Assembly (NCBI RefSeq): GCF_014650495.1 | Contig: NZ_BMVB01000014.1 | Span: 62,001 to 126,000, forward strand | From: Streptomyces cinnamoneus | GTDB lineage: Bacteria > Actinomycetota > Actinomycetes > Streptomycetales > Streptomycetaceae | Length of the DNA: 64,000 bases | Reading direction: 5' to 3' | Shown: piece after piece, positions 1-8,018 of the stretch | Layout: each line of letters begins with the position of its first letter | How positions within the stretch are numbered: position 1 is the first letter of the stretch | Made by a program: the position numbers and the translations under genes | Notes under the pieces: generated by a model | The model's input: only the letters and a program-made list of their open reading frames with translations | Database searches by the model: none | Told to the model about the DNA's origin: nothing

Positions 1-18
1 GCCAGGGGCGGCTGCTGC

Positions 19-498
19 TCAGTGCAGCAGCGTGCCCCGGGCCCGGTCGATGGCGCGGAGGACCTCGCCACGGTTGCCCGCACGCTGGGCCCATGCAGGC
101 AGGCGGGCGACAGCCGTCATCTTCCGCCCCGTCTCGTACCAGGGGGCGCGTTCGCGCAGTGACGCCGCCACGAACCTCCTGATGAGGTCCAGGTGCTCCA
201 GGTTGTAGGCCCACAGGACGCCGTGCCGGGTCCGGGCCTGCAACCACAGGGGAAAGCCGAACCAGGGGTCCACTGCAGGCCCCGGCCCGTACCGGAACAC
301 GGGCCCCCGACCGGCCCGCCGGGACAGCCCGCAGCCCGGGCAGACCACACGCCGCTGCCCGCCGTGCGCGGCCTCGGGCAGCGGGCCGATCCGGGCCGGC
401 GCGGCGCAGCGCGGGCAGCGCACGAGGACGGAGGTGAGGAACGTGTACGAGGTGAGGTGCGGGTCCTTGAATCGGGGCGGCGCGGAAGGGACGGTCAT
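19..498 (-). CDS. Zinc-ribbon hypothetical protein
   Basis: Predicted 159-residue protein of unknown function. Near the N terminus there is a CPRC pair at about residues 30-33 and a CPGC pair about 20 residues later, the pattern of a TFIIB-like zinc ribbon. The rest is Arg- and Trp-rich with no enzyme motif I recognise. A GTG codon directly precedes the chosen ATG in frame, so the start could be one codon earlier; no strong ribosome site separates them. It lies 158 bases downstream of the STAND regulator on the same strand and could be read through from it. The function is inferred only from the metal-binding motif. Confidence 0.75.
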   Translation of the reverse strand: MTVPSAPPRFKDPHLTSYTFLTSVLVRCPRCAAPARIGPLPEAAHGGQRRVVCPGCGLSRRAGRGPVFRYGPGPAVDPWFGFPLWLQARTRHGVLWAYNLEHLDLIRRFVAASLRERAPWYETGRKMTAVARLPAWAQRAGNRGEVLRAIDRARGTLLH

Positions 499-655
499 CA
501 CCTCAGTATCGGCCCTTGCTGCCGGAGCGGGTCGGACGGGTCAGCGCTGCGTTCGCGTTTCAGCGCGCTGGCCCCCGACTGCCGGGCCCATGCCTCGGCT
601 GCCGCGTTCATCTGGTCTCCTGCACCGCGGCCTCGGGCCCCGCAGCCGCAGGCGT

Positions 656-3241
656 TCACGAAAGGGAGTCCTTCCGGGAGGAGCGTGCCGCTGCGGCGGC
701 CTCCCCGGCCTCGGCTGCTGCCGCGGGATCGCCGGCCAGTTCGTGGGCCTTGGCCAGGGTGTCGAGGCCCACGGCAAGCCAGGTCTGGGCACCGATGCGC
801 CGCCACAGCCTGACAGCGGCTTCGGCGCGCCGGCAGGCGTGTGCGGGGCGGCCGGCCGCCAGCTGGGCCTCGGCCAGGGCGTAGAGGGTTGCCGCCTCGC
901 CCCACAGATTGCCGAATTCGCGATAGGCCCAAAGGCTCCGGGCCAGCGAGCGACGCCCCTCCTGATGTTCGCCCAGTCGCACCAGCACGTCTCCGAGCCA
1001 GCACGTCGCGTGTGTGGCGCCGAGCCGGTCGCCGAGGTCCTCGCTGATCGAGGCGGCCAGCCGGAAGGAGTCGGCGGCGAGCGGATAGGCGCCGAGTGCG
1101 CGGTGGCTCTGTCCCAGGCAGCGCAGGGCTTGAGCCTCGCCGGGCCGGTAGCCCCCGCGTCGGCTCGCTTCCAGGCACTCGGTGAAGCGTTCCATGGCTG
1201 CCTCGACACGGCCCTGTTCGAGGTCGATGACGCCGATGCCGTTGGTCGCGTAGACGAGACAGTTGATGTTCTCGGCCGACCGGGCCAGCTCTGCGGCCTT
1301 CTCGAAATGGCGCACGGCTGAGGAGTGCTGGCCGAGCAGGCGGTGGACGTACGCCAGTCCTGCCATGGCGCTGGCCCGGTAGGTCGGCCCCATCCCCTCG
1401 GCGAGGAGAAGTGCCTGCTCGAAGTGGACCAGCGCCTCCGGGTACCGGTCGAGGATGGTGGTGAGCTCGCCGAGGCAGCGGTGGAGCTGGGAGGCCGTGC
1501 GTCGGTCGCCGACGGCCAGCGCTGCCTTGAGCCCTCGCCCTTGGAGCCGTTCCCAGTCGTCGAAGTGGCTGCCGACCTGGAAGAGGGTCGTCAGCGCTGT
1601 CGCCAGCCCGGCCGCCGGTGCGATGTCCGACCGGTCGAGCGCTTGGTCCGCCACGTCGATGAGGAACTGACGTTCCTCGTTGAACCACGCCATCGGGTCG
1701 GCGAACAGCTGCTCGACGTCCGTCGCGGAGAGCCGCCAGGACGCCAGGTCGGTCTGTGAGATGCCTTGGAAGTCGACGCTGAGGGTCTCCGCCGCGAGGT
1801 CGGCGAGGTGCAGGCTCGCTCCGAGCAGCCGTGTGAGCGCGGCAGTGCGGTCCTGTGGCGAGTCCTCCTGTTCCGCTCGCTCCCGGCCCAGCAGCCGCAC
1901 CAGATCGTGCAGCTGATAGCGGAAACCGGTGGTGCCGACCCACCTGACCCCCACCAGGTGTACCTCGACCAGGTCGTCGAGCACGTTCTCCGCCCGCGAC
2001 AGGTCCACGTCCAGCAGCGCCGCCAGGGCCCAGGCCCCGAAGTCGGGTCCGGGCAGCAGCGCGAGCATCCGTAGCGCGTGCTGCGTTCCGACAGCCATCG
2101 CCCGGTAGGTGAGTTCGAGGCTGGCCCGTACGGCGATGTGGCCGACTGCCAGTTCGTCGAGTTTGCGCTGTTCGTCGGCGAGTGCACGGGCGACTTTGGC
2201 CAGTGGCCAGTGCGGCCGCGCGGCCAGGCGCGCCCCGGCGACCCAGACCGCCAGGGGAAGTCCGTCGCAGGTCTCGACGATGGAGCGGGCCGAGTCGAAC
2301 TCGGCGGCGGTCCGGTCAGGCCCCAGCATCTCGCGCAGCAGTGCGAGCCCTGTCGCGGAGTCCAGAACGCCCAGGGAGAGCCGGCGACCGCCCAGGTCCG
2401 CCAGTGTGGTTCTGCTGGTGACGATGGTGGCGCAGCGCGTGCCGTTGGGCAGGAGGTCGTTCACCTGCTGGGCGTCGGCTGCGTTGTCCAGAACGACGAG
2501 TGTCTTCCGCTGGGCCAGCAAGGTGCGGTAGAGATCGATCCTGCTGGACAGCTCCGAGGGCACGGCGCCCCCGCGTACGCCGAGCGCGCGGAGGAACGCG
2601 CCCAGGACGGTGAAGGGCTCGGCCGGCTCGTCGCCGAAACCCCGCAGGTCCACGTAGAGCTGGCCGTCCGGGAAGCAGGGGGCGAGGTGATGGCCTGTGT
2701 GCACGGCAAAGGCCGTCTTTCCGACACCGGCGGGGCCGGTGACCACCAGGGTCACTGGCCCCGGTCTCTCCTGGCCGAACAGGCGTGCGGCTTCGCTCAG
2801 CTCGTCGTCCCGGCCGACGTAGAGCGAAAGGTCCGCCGGCAGCAGGCACGGGACGAACTGCCGCCCGATCGCTGCGTCCTGTTCCTGATGGCCGGATCCG
2901 GTGGTGTCGGCCAGTCGGTTCGCGGTCGGTCCGGGATCGTCCGCCGTCTGTGCGTGACCTTCCCGTAGGGCCAGTGCGTAGCGCGCCTCGGCCCATTCCT
3001 TCACGGTGGCGGGGTCGGCACCGCACGCCCGGAGCAGTGCCACCACCATGTCCTTGCTCGGCAGCGAGGCCCGGTTGAGCGCGCTCGCGAGGGTGCTCAC
3101 CGGCAGGTGTTCGCCGGCCTTGCGCGCTTCCCGTTCCAAGGCGCGGTAGGAGAGGCCGGACCGGACCTTCATGGTGCGCAGCAGGGCGACGAACTCGGCA
3201 GCGGTCCCGGCCGCACCGGGCACGGGTAACGGCGTGGTCAC
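656..3241 (-). CDS. XRE/NB-ARC/TPR STAND-type regulator
   Basis: Large signal-transduction ATPase of about 861 residues. The first 75 residues form an XRE-like helix-turn-helix region of the kind seen at the front of Streptomyces STAND proteins. An NB-ARC module follows, with Walker A GPAGVGKT at about residue 167, Walker B LVVLDN at about 245 and a TSR sensor motif. From about residue 560 to 850 there are TPR-like helical repeats (for example ALVHFEQALLLAEG). The family uses nucleotide-dependent oligomerisation to control transcription or defence; the target is unknown. I chose the GTG at 3241 because longer in-frame versions would run through the tRNA-like element. No clear Shine-Dalgarno precedes it, so it may be leaderless. 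Confidence 0.85.
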   Translation of the reverse strand: MTTPLPVPGAAGTAAEFVALLRTMKVRSGLSYRALEREARKAGEHLPVSTLASALNRASLPSKDMVVALLRACGADPATVKEWAEARYALALREGHAQTADDPGPTANRLADTTGSGHQEQDAAIGRQFVPCLLPADLSLYVGRDDELSEAARLFGQERPGPVTLVVTGPAGVGKTAFAVHTGHHLAPCFPDGQLYVDLRGFGDEPAEPFTVLGAFLRALGVRGGAVPSELSSRIDLYRTLLAQRKTLVVLDNAADAQQVNDLLPNGTRCATIVTSRTTLADLGGRRLSLGVLDSATGLALLREMLGPDRTAAEFDSARSIVETCDGLPLAVWVAGARLAARPHWPLAKVARALADEQRKLDELAVGHIAVRASLELTYRAMAVGTQHALRMLALLPGPDFGAWALAALLDVDLSRAENVLDDLVEVHLVGVRWVGTTGFRYQLHDLVRLLGRERAEQEDSPQDRTAALTRLLGASLHLADLAAETLSVDFQGISQTDLASWRLSATDVEQLFADPMAWFNEERQFLIDVADQALDRSDIAPAAGLATALTTLFQVGSHFDDWERLQGRGLKAALAVGDRRTASQLHRCLGELTTILDRYPEALVHFEQALLLAEGMGPTYRASAMAGLAYVHRLLGQHSSAVRHFEKAAELARSAENINCLVYATNGIGVIDLEQGRVEAAMERFTECLEASRRGGYRPGEAQALRCLGQSHRALGAYPLAADSFRLAASISEDLGDRLGATHATCWLGDVLVRLGEHQEGRRSLARSLWAYREFGNLWGEAATLYALAEAQLAAGRPAHACRRAEAAVRLWRRIGAQTWLAVGLDTLAKAHELAGDPAAAAEAGEAAAAARSSRKDSLS

Positions 3242-3307
3242 AATGCGACATGCTATCGAAGGGGGTTCCGGTGCGGCTATCCGCCTGCACGGGGGTGTGA
3301 AAGGGGG

Positions 3308-3379
3308 CGGGGCGGCCGGATTCGAACCGGCGTCCTCCGAGATGCCATCGCGGCGCATTACCTCTGTGCTACGACCCCG
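3308..3379 (-). tRNA. Atypical tRNA-like element, anticodon GGC (Ala?)
   Basis: The reverse strand folds as a tRNA. It has T8-A9, a D arm GCAC/ATGC with a GG loop, a 7-base anticodon loop reading ATGGCAT (anticodon GGC, with T33 and A37), and a variable AGGAC segment. The T arm GCCGG-TTCGAAT-CCGGC is perfect. The acceptor is odd: CGGGG-T-CG pairs with CGCCCCG only if one T bulges out, and the anticodon stem has one C-T mismatch. CCA is not encoded. It does not look like the standard tRNA-Ala, so it could be a degenerate copy, a non-canonical tRNA or a structural mimic. Confidence 0.55.
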
Positions 3380-3478
3380 CCTTGTCGATGATCATAACCC
3401 GAGCCCCACCAGCCCGGGAAGTCGAGGGGCATCCATGAGGCCGGGACATCACGGGAGGTCGAGAGGCCGGGGCCGGAG

Positions 3479-3931
3479 CTACGCCACGCAGAACTCGTTG
3501 CCCTCCGGGTCCTGCATGACCCACCAGTGGCCGGCCGGCCCCTTGTTCACCTCGTCGACGCGGGTCGCTCCCAGCTCCTCCAGCCGGGCCACCAGCGTGT
3601 CGAGGCCGCCGCGCTCGCTGTGGACGTCCAGGTGCAGGCGGTTCTTGCCGGACTTGCCCTCGGGCACCTCCTGGAAGAGCAGTCGCCGGCCCTGGCCGAT
3701 GCCGCTGGTCTCGTCGTACGGGTCATCGGGATGACGGATTGCGGCGTAGCCACGGAAGATCTTGCAGCCGTGGTGCTCGGTCACCGCCTCCTCGCCGATG
3801 TGTCCGGCGGCCAGCAGGTGCTCGATGAGGGGGCTGGGGTCTTCCACCTCGTACCCCAGGGCCGCGGCCCAGAAGTCCGCGAGGGCGGGTGCGTTCGTGC
3901 TGTCGATGACCAGCTTCCAACTCAGCGTCAT
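3479..3931 (-). CDS. VOC (glyoxalase-like) family protein
   Basis: Predicted 150-residue protein with two beta-alpha-beta-beta-beta modules of the vicinal-oxygen-chelate superfamily. The N-terminal half begins with a short strand then APALADFWAAALGYEV; the C-terminal half has LHLDVHS and ends in the typical DPEGNEFCV signature. The family includes glyoxalases, dioxygenases and antibiotic-binding proteins; nothing here fixes a substrate. The ATG at 3931 gives the standard length. A perfect 14-bp palindrome sits six bases upstream of the start, so a dimeric repressor probably controls this gene. Confidence 0.85.
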   Translation of the reverse strand: MTLSWKLVIDSTNAPALADFWAAALGYEVEDPSPLIEHLLAAGHIGEEAVTEHHGCKIFRGYAAIRHPDDPYDETSGIGQGRRLLFQEVPEGKSGKNRLHLDVHSERGGLDTLVARLEELGATRVDEVNKGPAGHWWVMQDPEGNEFCVA

Positions 3932-3936
3932 GTAAC

Positions 3937-3950
3937 CAGTTATATAACTG
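3937..3950. promoter_or_regulatory. 14-bp perfect palindrome upstream of the VOC gene
   Basis: CAGTTATATAACTG is a perfect palindrome and a marked AT-rich island in GC-rich DNA. Its edge is six bases from the ATG of the VOC gene. The position and symmetry suit a MarR-, HxlR- or TetR-type operator overlapping the promoter. No regulator gene is intact next to it. Confidence 0.55.
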
Positions 3951-3960
3951 CAGGCAGTGG

Positions 3961-4146
3961 GCCGACCGGTCGCGGCCGGCGCCGACGCCCGTGCCGGGGA
4001 TCGCCGAGGCCGAGGTGGCTGACGCGCGACGGCTGCGCGACGCGCTGTTCCGGGCAGCCCTCGCCCGCACCCGCGGCCAGGACCCCGCGCCCGACGACCT
4101 GAGGGGGCCCGCAGGTCGCGGGGCGGCCCGCGGCGTGGGCCGCTAG
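3961..4146 (+). pseudogene. Possible CGNR/ABATE-type regulator remnant
   Basis: One frame reads without stops to the TAG at 4144-4146 and contains a helical stretch (VADARRLRDALFRAALA, then ARTRG and a DPAPDDLRGPA tail). This resembles the helical N-terminal region of CGNR zinc-finger regulators. There is no upstream N-terminal part and no downstream zinc finger. A GTG at 3991 could start a 51-residue peptide, but no ribosome site is convincing. I read it as a remnant, with low certainty. Confidence 0.3.
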
Positions 4147-4198
4147 CGTGGGCGGGCAGGAGCAGGTACACAGCCCGTCAGTTGTGCGAGGAGCGCCG

Positions 4199-5047
4199 AT
4201 GACCATGGTGCTCGCCGTGGTGTTCGCGGTACTGACCGCGTTGAGCAACGCCTTGGCCACCGTCCTGCAGCGCAAGGCCGCCCGTACGACCCCGGAAGCC
4301 GATGCCCTGCACGCGCGGCTGATGCTCCGTCTGATGCGTCAGCCCGTGTGGTTCGCCGGCATCGCGGCAGTGATCTGCGCCGCCGTCTGCCAGGCCCTGG
4401 CCCTGAGGTGGGGGCCGCTGGCGCTCGTCCAGCCGGTCTTCGTCATCGAACTGCCCCTCGCGCTGCTGATCGGCAGCCTCGTCCTGGGGCGGCGCCTGTC
4501 ACCACGCGGTTGGGGTGCGGTGATCGCCGTCGCCGGCGGGGCCGGGCTCGCCCTGGCCGCCGCCGCGCCGTCCGGCGGCCGTCCCCCGCAGTCCGCCGCG
4601 CACTGGGCCGCGGCCCTGGCCTGCACCGGCCTGACCGTGGCCGGCTGCGTGGCAGCCGCGGCGAAGTGCCCGGCGGGCCGGGCCCGGGCCGCCCTGTTCG
4701 GTACCGCGGCGGCCATCGCGTACGCGGTCACCGCCGCCCTGATGAAGACTGCCGTCATCCGGTTCGGCGAGCAGGGCGCGGTGGCCTTCTTCACCGCCTG
4801 GCAGACCTACGCCTTCGCCGTGACCGGGGTCTGCGCCCTGTTCCTGCTGTCGAACGCCATGGCGGCCGGGCCTCTGGTCGCCTCCCAGCCCGCGCTCACG
4901 CTGGGCGACGCCCTGGTCAGTCTGACCCTGGGCGTCGTGCTCTACGCAGAGGACGTGCGTTTCGGCTGGTGGCTGCTGCCGGAGACCGCGGGTGTGCTGC
5001 TGGTGCTCGCCGGGACGCTCGTACTGGCGGGGGTGCAGCAGGAGTAG
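4199..5047 (+). CDS. DMT (EamA-like) family membrane transporter
   Basis: Integral membrane protein of 282 residues with about nine or ten hydrophobic helices, such as VLAVVFAVLTALSNALATV at the N terminus and VLLVLAGTLVLAGV at the C terminus. The length and two-fold helical layout fit drug/metabolite transporters, which export or exchange small metabolites; the substrate is unknown. The ATG at 4199 follows GAGGAGCG at a good distance, and another ATG two codons on is a less likely start. It lies alone between genes on the opposite strand, so it is probably monocistronic. Confidence 0.85.
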   Translation: MTMVLAVVFAVLTALSNALATVLQRKAARTTPEADALHARLMLRLMRQPVWFAGIAAVICAAVCQALALRWGPLALVQPVFVIELPLALLIGSLVLGRRLSPRGWGAVIAVAGGAGLALAAAAPSGGRPPQSAAHWAAALACTGLTVAGCVAAAAKCPAGRARAALFGTAAAIAYAVTAALMKTAVIRFGEQGAVAFFTAWQTYAFAVTGVCALFLLSNAMAAGPLVASQPALTLGDALVSLTLGVVLYAEDVRFGWWLLPETAGVLLVLAGTLVLAGVQQE

Positions 5048-5142
5048 CGGAGCAGCAGAGTGGCGGGGGCCGGACTGGACGGGCTGCTGCACGGGTCCAG
5101 CCCGGCTGCCGCGTCGCCCGGCCCGCAGCGGACCGGGCTGCC

Positions 5143-5493
5143 TCAGGTGCAGGCCGCTTCCAGAGCGTCGGCCCGACGGCGCAGGTCCGCGGCGATGTCG
5201 TCCCAGACGGGGCCGTGAAGGTAGAGGCTGTCGGCCGCCTCCCGCATCAGCGCCGGATCGTCGGGCCGCTGCAGGAGCAGGAGCCGGTAGGCGAGGTTGC
5301 GGACCCACAGCGGGAGTCGGCTCTCGACCATGTGCGGGCCGAGTTCCCGCAACATGGACAGGATCGCGTCCGCATCGGCGAAGGTCAGTTCCTCGACGAA
5401 GTAGTGCTCCTTGTGCTCTCGGCTGCACGCGGGAGCGGGCACGAAGTCATCGCCGTACAGACATCGGGCGTGTTCGGACAAGGTCGTGTGCAT
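5143..5493 (-). CDS. Hypothetical protein
   Basis: Predicted 116-residue soluble, mostly helical protein, rich in Leu and Arg, with two Cys near the N terminus (RCLYGDD and PACSREH). I recognise no family. The middle (ADADAILSMLREL, then RLPLWVRNLAYRLLLLQ) suggests packed helices. The ATG at 5493 is the only start that keeps the charged N terminus. It is convergent with the DMT transporter and 71 bases downstream of the tandem GNAT gene on the same strand, so it may share its transcript. Confidence 0.65.
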   Translation of the reverse strand: MHTTLSEHARCLYGDDFVPAPACSREHKEHYFVEELTFADADAILSMLRELGPHMVESRLPLWVRNLAYRLLLLQRPDDPALMREAADSLYLHGPVWDDIAADLRRRADALEAACT

Positions 5494-5564
5494 GATCTTG
5501 AGCCTACGATGCCGCGAACACCCGAGGGCGTCGAGGCCCGGCCGCCCATGGGCTTGACGATGCT

Positions 5565-6494
5565 TTACACGACCGCGAGGCCGGGCACCGCCGGGAGGTC
5601 GGCCTGCAGGTCGAGCTGGTACTCGTGGGCTGTGTGCGTCGGCAGGTAGCCGAGCTCGTCGTTGACGCGCCGCATGTGCGGGTTGTTGTCGGCGGTGTCG
5701 GTCAGTAGGCCGCCGAGGCGGGGGTGACGTTCGCGGGCCTGGAGGATCGAGGCGGCCTTCATCCAGCGGGCGAGGCCGCGGCCACGGTGCTCGGGCAGCA
5801 CCGCCGTGCCGTAGTGCTGGGCATCGCCCGTCCCGCTGCCGGGGACCACGAGTTCGGTGAAGCCGGCGACGGATCCGTCCGACCGGTCGACGGCCGCCAC
5901 GGTGTGGAGGACGTCCCCGCGTGCGGCGACGGCCGAGGCGGCCGCCCGTACCCGGTCGAGGTCCCAGGCCACCGTGCCGTAGTCGACGGCACCCATCGGC
6001 ATGTCGTCCATGGCGCGGCGCGATGCCACGAAGGTGTCGGCGAGCTCGTCGGGCACCGTCCCCTCCCACGCCGCCAGGTGGTAACCGGCGTGCGGCGTCC
6101 CGGCGATGGCGGAGAGTGCGGGGTGGTCCGCCGCGGCCAGGGGCAGCCGGGCGTAGGTCAGGGCCAGTGCCGCACGGAAGTCCTTGGCGACGAGGAAGGC
6201 GGCGCCGGGGGTACCGGTCTCGGCCTGGGCGATGACGCTGCGCCGGCCGTCCTGGCGGGCGGCGGTGACGGCCGCGTCGAACAGCAGGGAGCCCGCCCGT
6301 CGGCGGCGTTCGGCCGGGTGGACCTGGATGTCCAGTTCGGCGAGGTGGCGCTGGCCCTCCTTGGTGAACAGACGCAGGAAGGCGTGCCCGACGGGGCTGC
6401 CGTCAGGGTCGGAGGCCAGCCAGGCCAGGCGGCGGCCGGCGGACGTCTCCTCGGGGTCGGTCAGGGTGGTCAGAGCGGTCAGGCGTAGGGACAC
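5565..6494 (-). CDS. Tandem-domain GNAT N-acetyltransferase
   Basis: Predicted 309-residue protein with two GNAT folds, which transfer acetyl from acetyl-CoA to an amine. The first half has a weak acyl-CoA site (HPAERRRRAGSLLFDAAV at about residue 58). The second half has a clear motif A (LPEHRGRGLARWMKAASIL at about 230) and a C-terminal NPHMRRVNDELGY helix typical of motif B. Only the second domain looks clearly catalytic. This architecture resembles mycothiol synthase-like and other paired GNATs, but the substrate cannot be deduced. It is 60 bases downstream of the VOC-cupin gene on the same strand. Confidence 0.85.
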   Translation of the reverse strand: MSLRLTALTTLTDPEETSAGRRLAWLASDPDGSPVGHAFLRLFTKEGQRHLAELDIQVHPAERRRRAGSLLFDAAVTAARQDGRRSVIAQAETGTPGAAFLVAKDFRAALALTYARLPLAAADHPALSAIAGTPHAGYHLAAWEGTVPDELADTFVASRRAMDDMPMGAVDYGTVAWDLDRVRAAASAVAARGDVLHTVAAVDRSDGSVAGFTELVVPGSGTGDAQHYGTAVLPEHRGRGLARWMKAASILQARERHPRLGGLLTDTADNNPHMRRVNDELGYLPTHTAHEYQLDLQADLPAVPGLAVV

Positions 6495-6554
6495 GCTGTC
6501 TCTCCGTCAGGGGAAGGATCGCGGGGGGGGTGGGTCGGTCCTGCGCGGGGGATG

Positions 6555-7337
6555 TCACTGGGCCCAGGGAAGGATGCGGGTGCCCTCGGCCCCGGGCACG
6601 GAGGCCACGCCGTCCGCGCGCATGGCGACGTGGGCTTCGGCCGGCTGCGGGGCGTGCATCCGGCGGAGCGCGTCCGCGGGGAGGACGAGGGTCTGTCCGG
6701 CCGTGATCTTCTCGGTGCGGCCTCCGCAGGTGACCTCAAGGACGCCGGAGGTCACCGTCCACACCTGTTCGCGGCTGATGGAGTGCTCGGGGCCGGTCCG
6801 GCCGGCCTGCATCGCGACGGTCCAGGTGCTGAGTTCCGTGCTGCCTCGGCTGGGGGCGGCCAGGCCGGTCATGCGGGCGTTCGGGGACTCGGTGACGTTC
6901 TCGGCGGTGGGGGTGATCACGAGCATGGCGGGGTCCTCAGGCTGTGCGGGCTCGGCGGGAGCGGCCCATTCGACGAGCTGGACGACGATTCCGTTCGGGT
7001 CGGTCATCTGGAACAGCCGCTCGCCCCAGGGCTCTTCGCGCAACGGCATGGTGATCGGGGCGCCGGCCTCGCGCAGGCGCCTCTCCTCGGCCTCCAGAGC
7101 GGTGACGGTGAGAGCGAAGATCAGGCCCGTGGCCTGCTGGTCGCGCTGCTCGGGCGGGAGGACCGCGCTGCCGCGACGGAGCAGCACGATGTCGGCGGCG
7201 GCATCGTCGCCGCGGGTCAGGGACGCGAAGCCGTCGGCGGCCATGGCGACCTGGTAGCCGAGGTGGGTGCAGAAGAAGTCGCGGGAGGCGTCCACGTCGG
7301 CGACGGTGAGGGACACGGTGGAGGCGGTGACGTTCAG
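6555..7337 (-). CDS. VOC-cupin fusion protein
   Basis: About 260 residues in two parts. Residues 8-135 form a VOC domain (LTVADVDASRDFFCTHLGY at the front, FQMTDPNGIVVQLVEW at the end). From about 150 the chain forms a small cupin (EQVWTVTSGVLEVTCGG, then AGQTLVLPADALRRMHA). Fusing two small metal-binding or sugar-like sensor folds is uncommon. A GTG at 7316 is possible, but I prefer the CTG at 7337. It has AGGAG five bases upstream and restores the expected residues NVTAS before the first strand. Inverted repeats upstream suggest a dedicated repressor. Confidence 0.75.
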   Translation of the reverse strand: MNVTASTVSLTVADVDASRDFFCTHLGYQVAMAADGFASLTRGDDAAADIVLLRRGSAVLPPEQRDQQATGLIFALTVTALEAEERRLREAGAPITMPLREEPWGERLFQMTDPNGIVVQLVEWAAPAEPAQPEDPAMLVITPTAENVTESPNARMTGLAAPSRGSTELSTWTVAMQAGRTGPEHSISREQVWTVTSGVLEVTCGGRTEKITAGQTLVLPADALRRMHAPQPAEAHVAMRADGVASVPGAEGTRILPWAQ

Positions 7338-7379
7338 GGCATCTCCTGGCGGGTTCGGGCGCAGCAGTTCGGGGAGAAC

Positions 7380-7410
7380 TTACGACGACCGTAACCTTAG
7401 ACAGGGGTTA
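7380..7410. promoter_or_regulatory. Overlapping inverted repeats upstream of the VOC-cupin gene
   Basis: Two perfect repeats overlap about 45 bases upstream of the likely CTG start. They are TTACG-N5-CGTAA at 7380-7394 and TAACC-N9-GGTTA at 7392-7410. A third short repeat, TACC-AC-GGTA, lies at 7432-7441. The segment is AT-rich compared with its surroundings. The second repeat has MerR-like geometry; the first fits a TetR or MarR dimer. The cognate regulator is not adjacent. Confidence 0.45.
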
Positions 7411-7510
7411 TCAATTCCGTCAAGGTATTTTTACCACGGTAGCAAGATTGGCCCCGTGGTTGCTGAAGGGGGGCTCCGTCTGCCCGAGAAGCGGCTGGTG
7501 GGCCGCGCCT

Positions 7511-7928
7511 TCAGGGGCTCTCCAGCCAGTCGGTGTACCAGGCTCGAAAACCGGGGCTCACCGGAACCGGTCCGGCCGGGCAGGGGTTCGGCGAGGGGGA
7601 ACGGCGTGGCGAGGCGGCCCGGCAGGCGGTCCTCCTCCCACTCGTCGTCCACGGCCCACTCCTCGCCGGCTTGCGGACGGGGAACGGTCAACGGCATCAC
7701 ACCGTGACAGGGGCCGGCGGGGCCGTTGCCCACCGTCGCGGCGAAGGACCGGTACTCCGCAGGGAGCTCGATGTCGTGGGTTTCCTCGAACGTCCGGATC
7801 TCCGCCTCCGGCAGCGGCGGCGTCAGCTCGTACCGGTGCGTTTCCGCGCCGAAGCGCGCCCGCTCCGGATCACCGGCCGCCATCTCCCGTACCCGTGCCC
7901 GCACGCCATCCACGTCCCAGCTCTCCAC
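7511..7928 (-). pseudogene. SUKH (SMI1/KNR4) family gene with internal deletion
   Basis: The 5' part encodes a SUKH-type N terminus (EAEIRTFEETHDIELPAEYR, then GNGPAGPCHGVMPLT and DDEWEEDRLPG) up to about residue 117. The characteristic C-terminal end FRAWYTDWLESP, followed by TGA at 7511-7513, is present in a different frame. The roughly 50 codons expected between them are missing. This is best explained by an internal deletion with a frame change. Read straight through, the frame gives an unrelated tail ending in ILLPW at 7431. SUKH proteins often act as immunity proteins in polymorphic toxin loci, so the intact ancestor may have been one. Confidence 0.7.
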
Positions 7929-7967
7929 CCGGCGACCGTAACAGCACCGTGCGAGCCGGTTCTGCGG

Positions 7968-8002
7968 GGACGGCGGTACGGAAACGACCCGTACCGCCGT
8001 CC
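7968..8002. terminator. Hairpin terminator, 14-bp stem
   Basis: GGACGGCGGTACGG pairs perfectly with CCGTACCGCCGTCC around a 7-base loop. It lies just beyond the 3' end of the protease gene on the reverse strand and before the SUKH remnant, so it probably ends protease transcription. Confidence 0.7.
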
Positions 8003-8018
8003 GCGCCCGGCTCCGTTC

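Noticed and set aside
656..3358. Longer STAND regulator starting at 3358
   Set aside because: The extension would be translated through the tRNA-like element and has no ribosome site; the GTG at 3241 gives a normal XRE start.
5050..5142. Terminator between the DMT transporter and the small hypothetical gene
   Set aside because: GC-rich half-repeats are present but I could not build a stem longer than about six continuous pairs.
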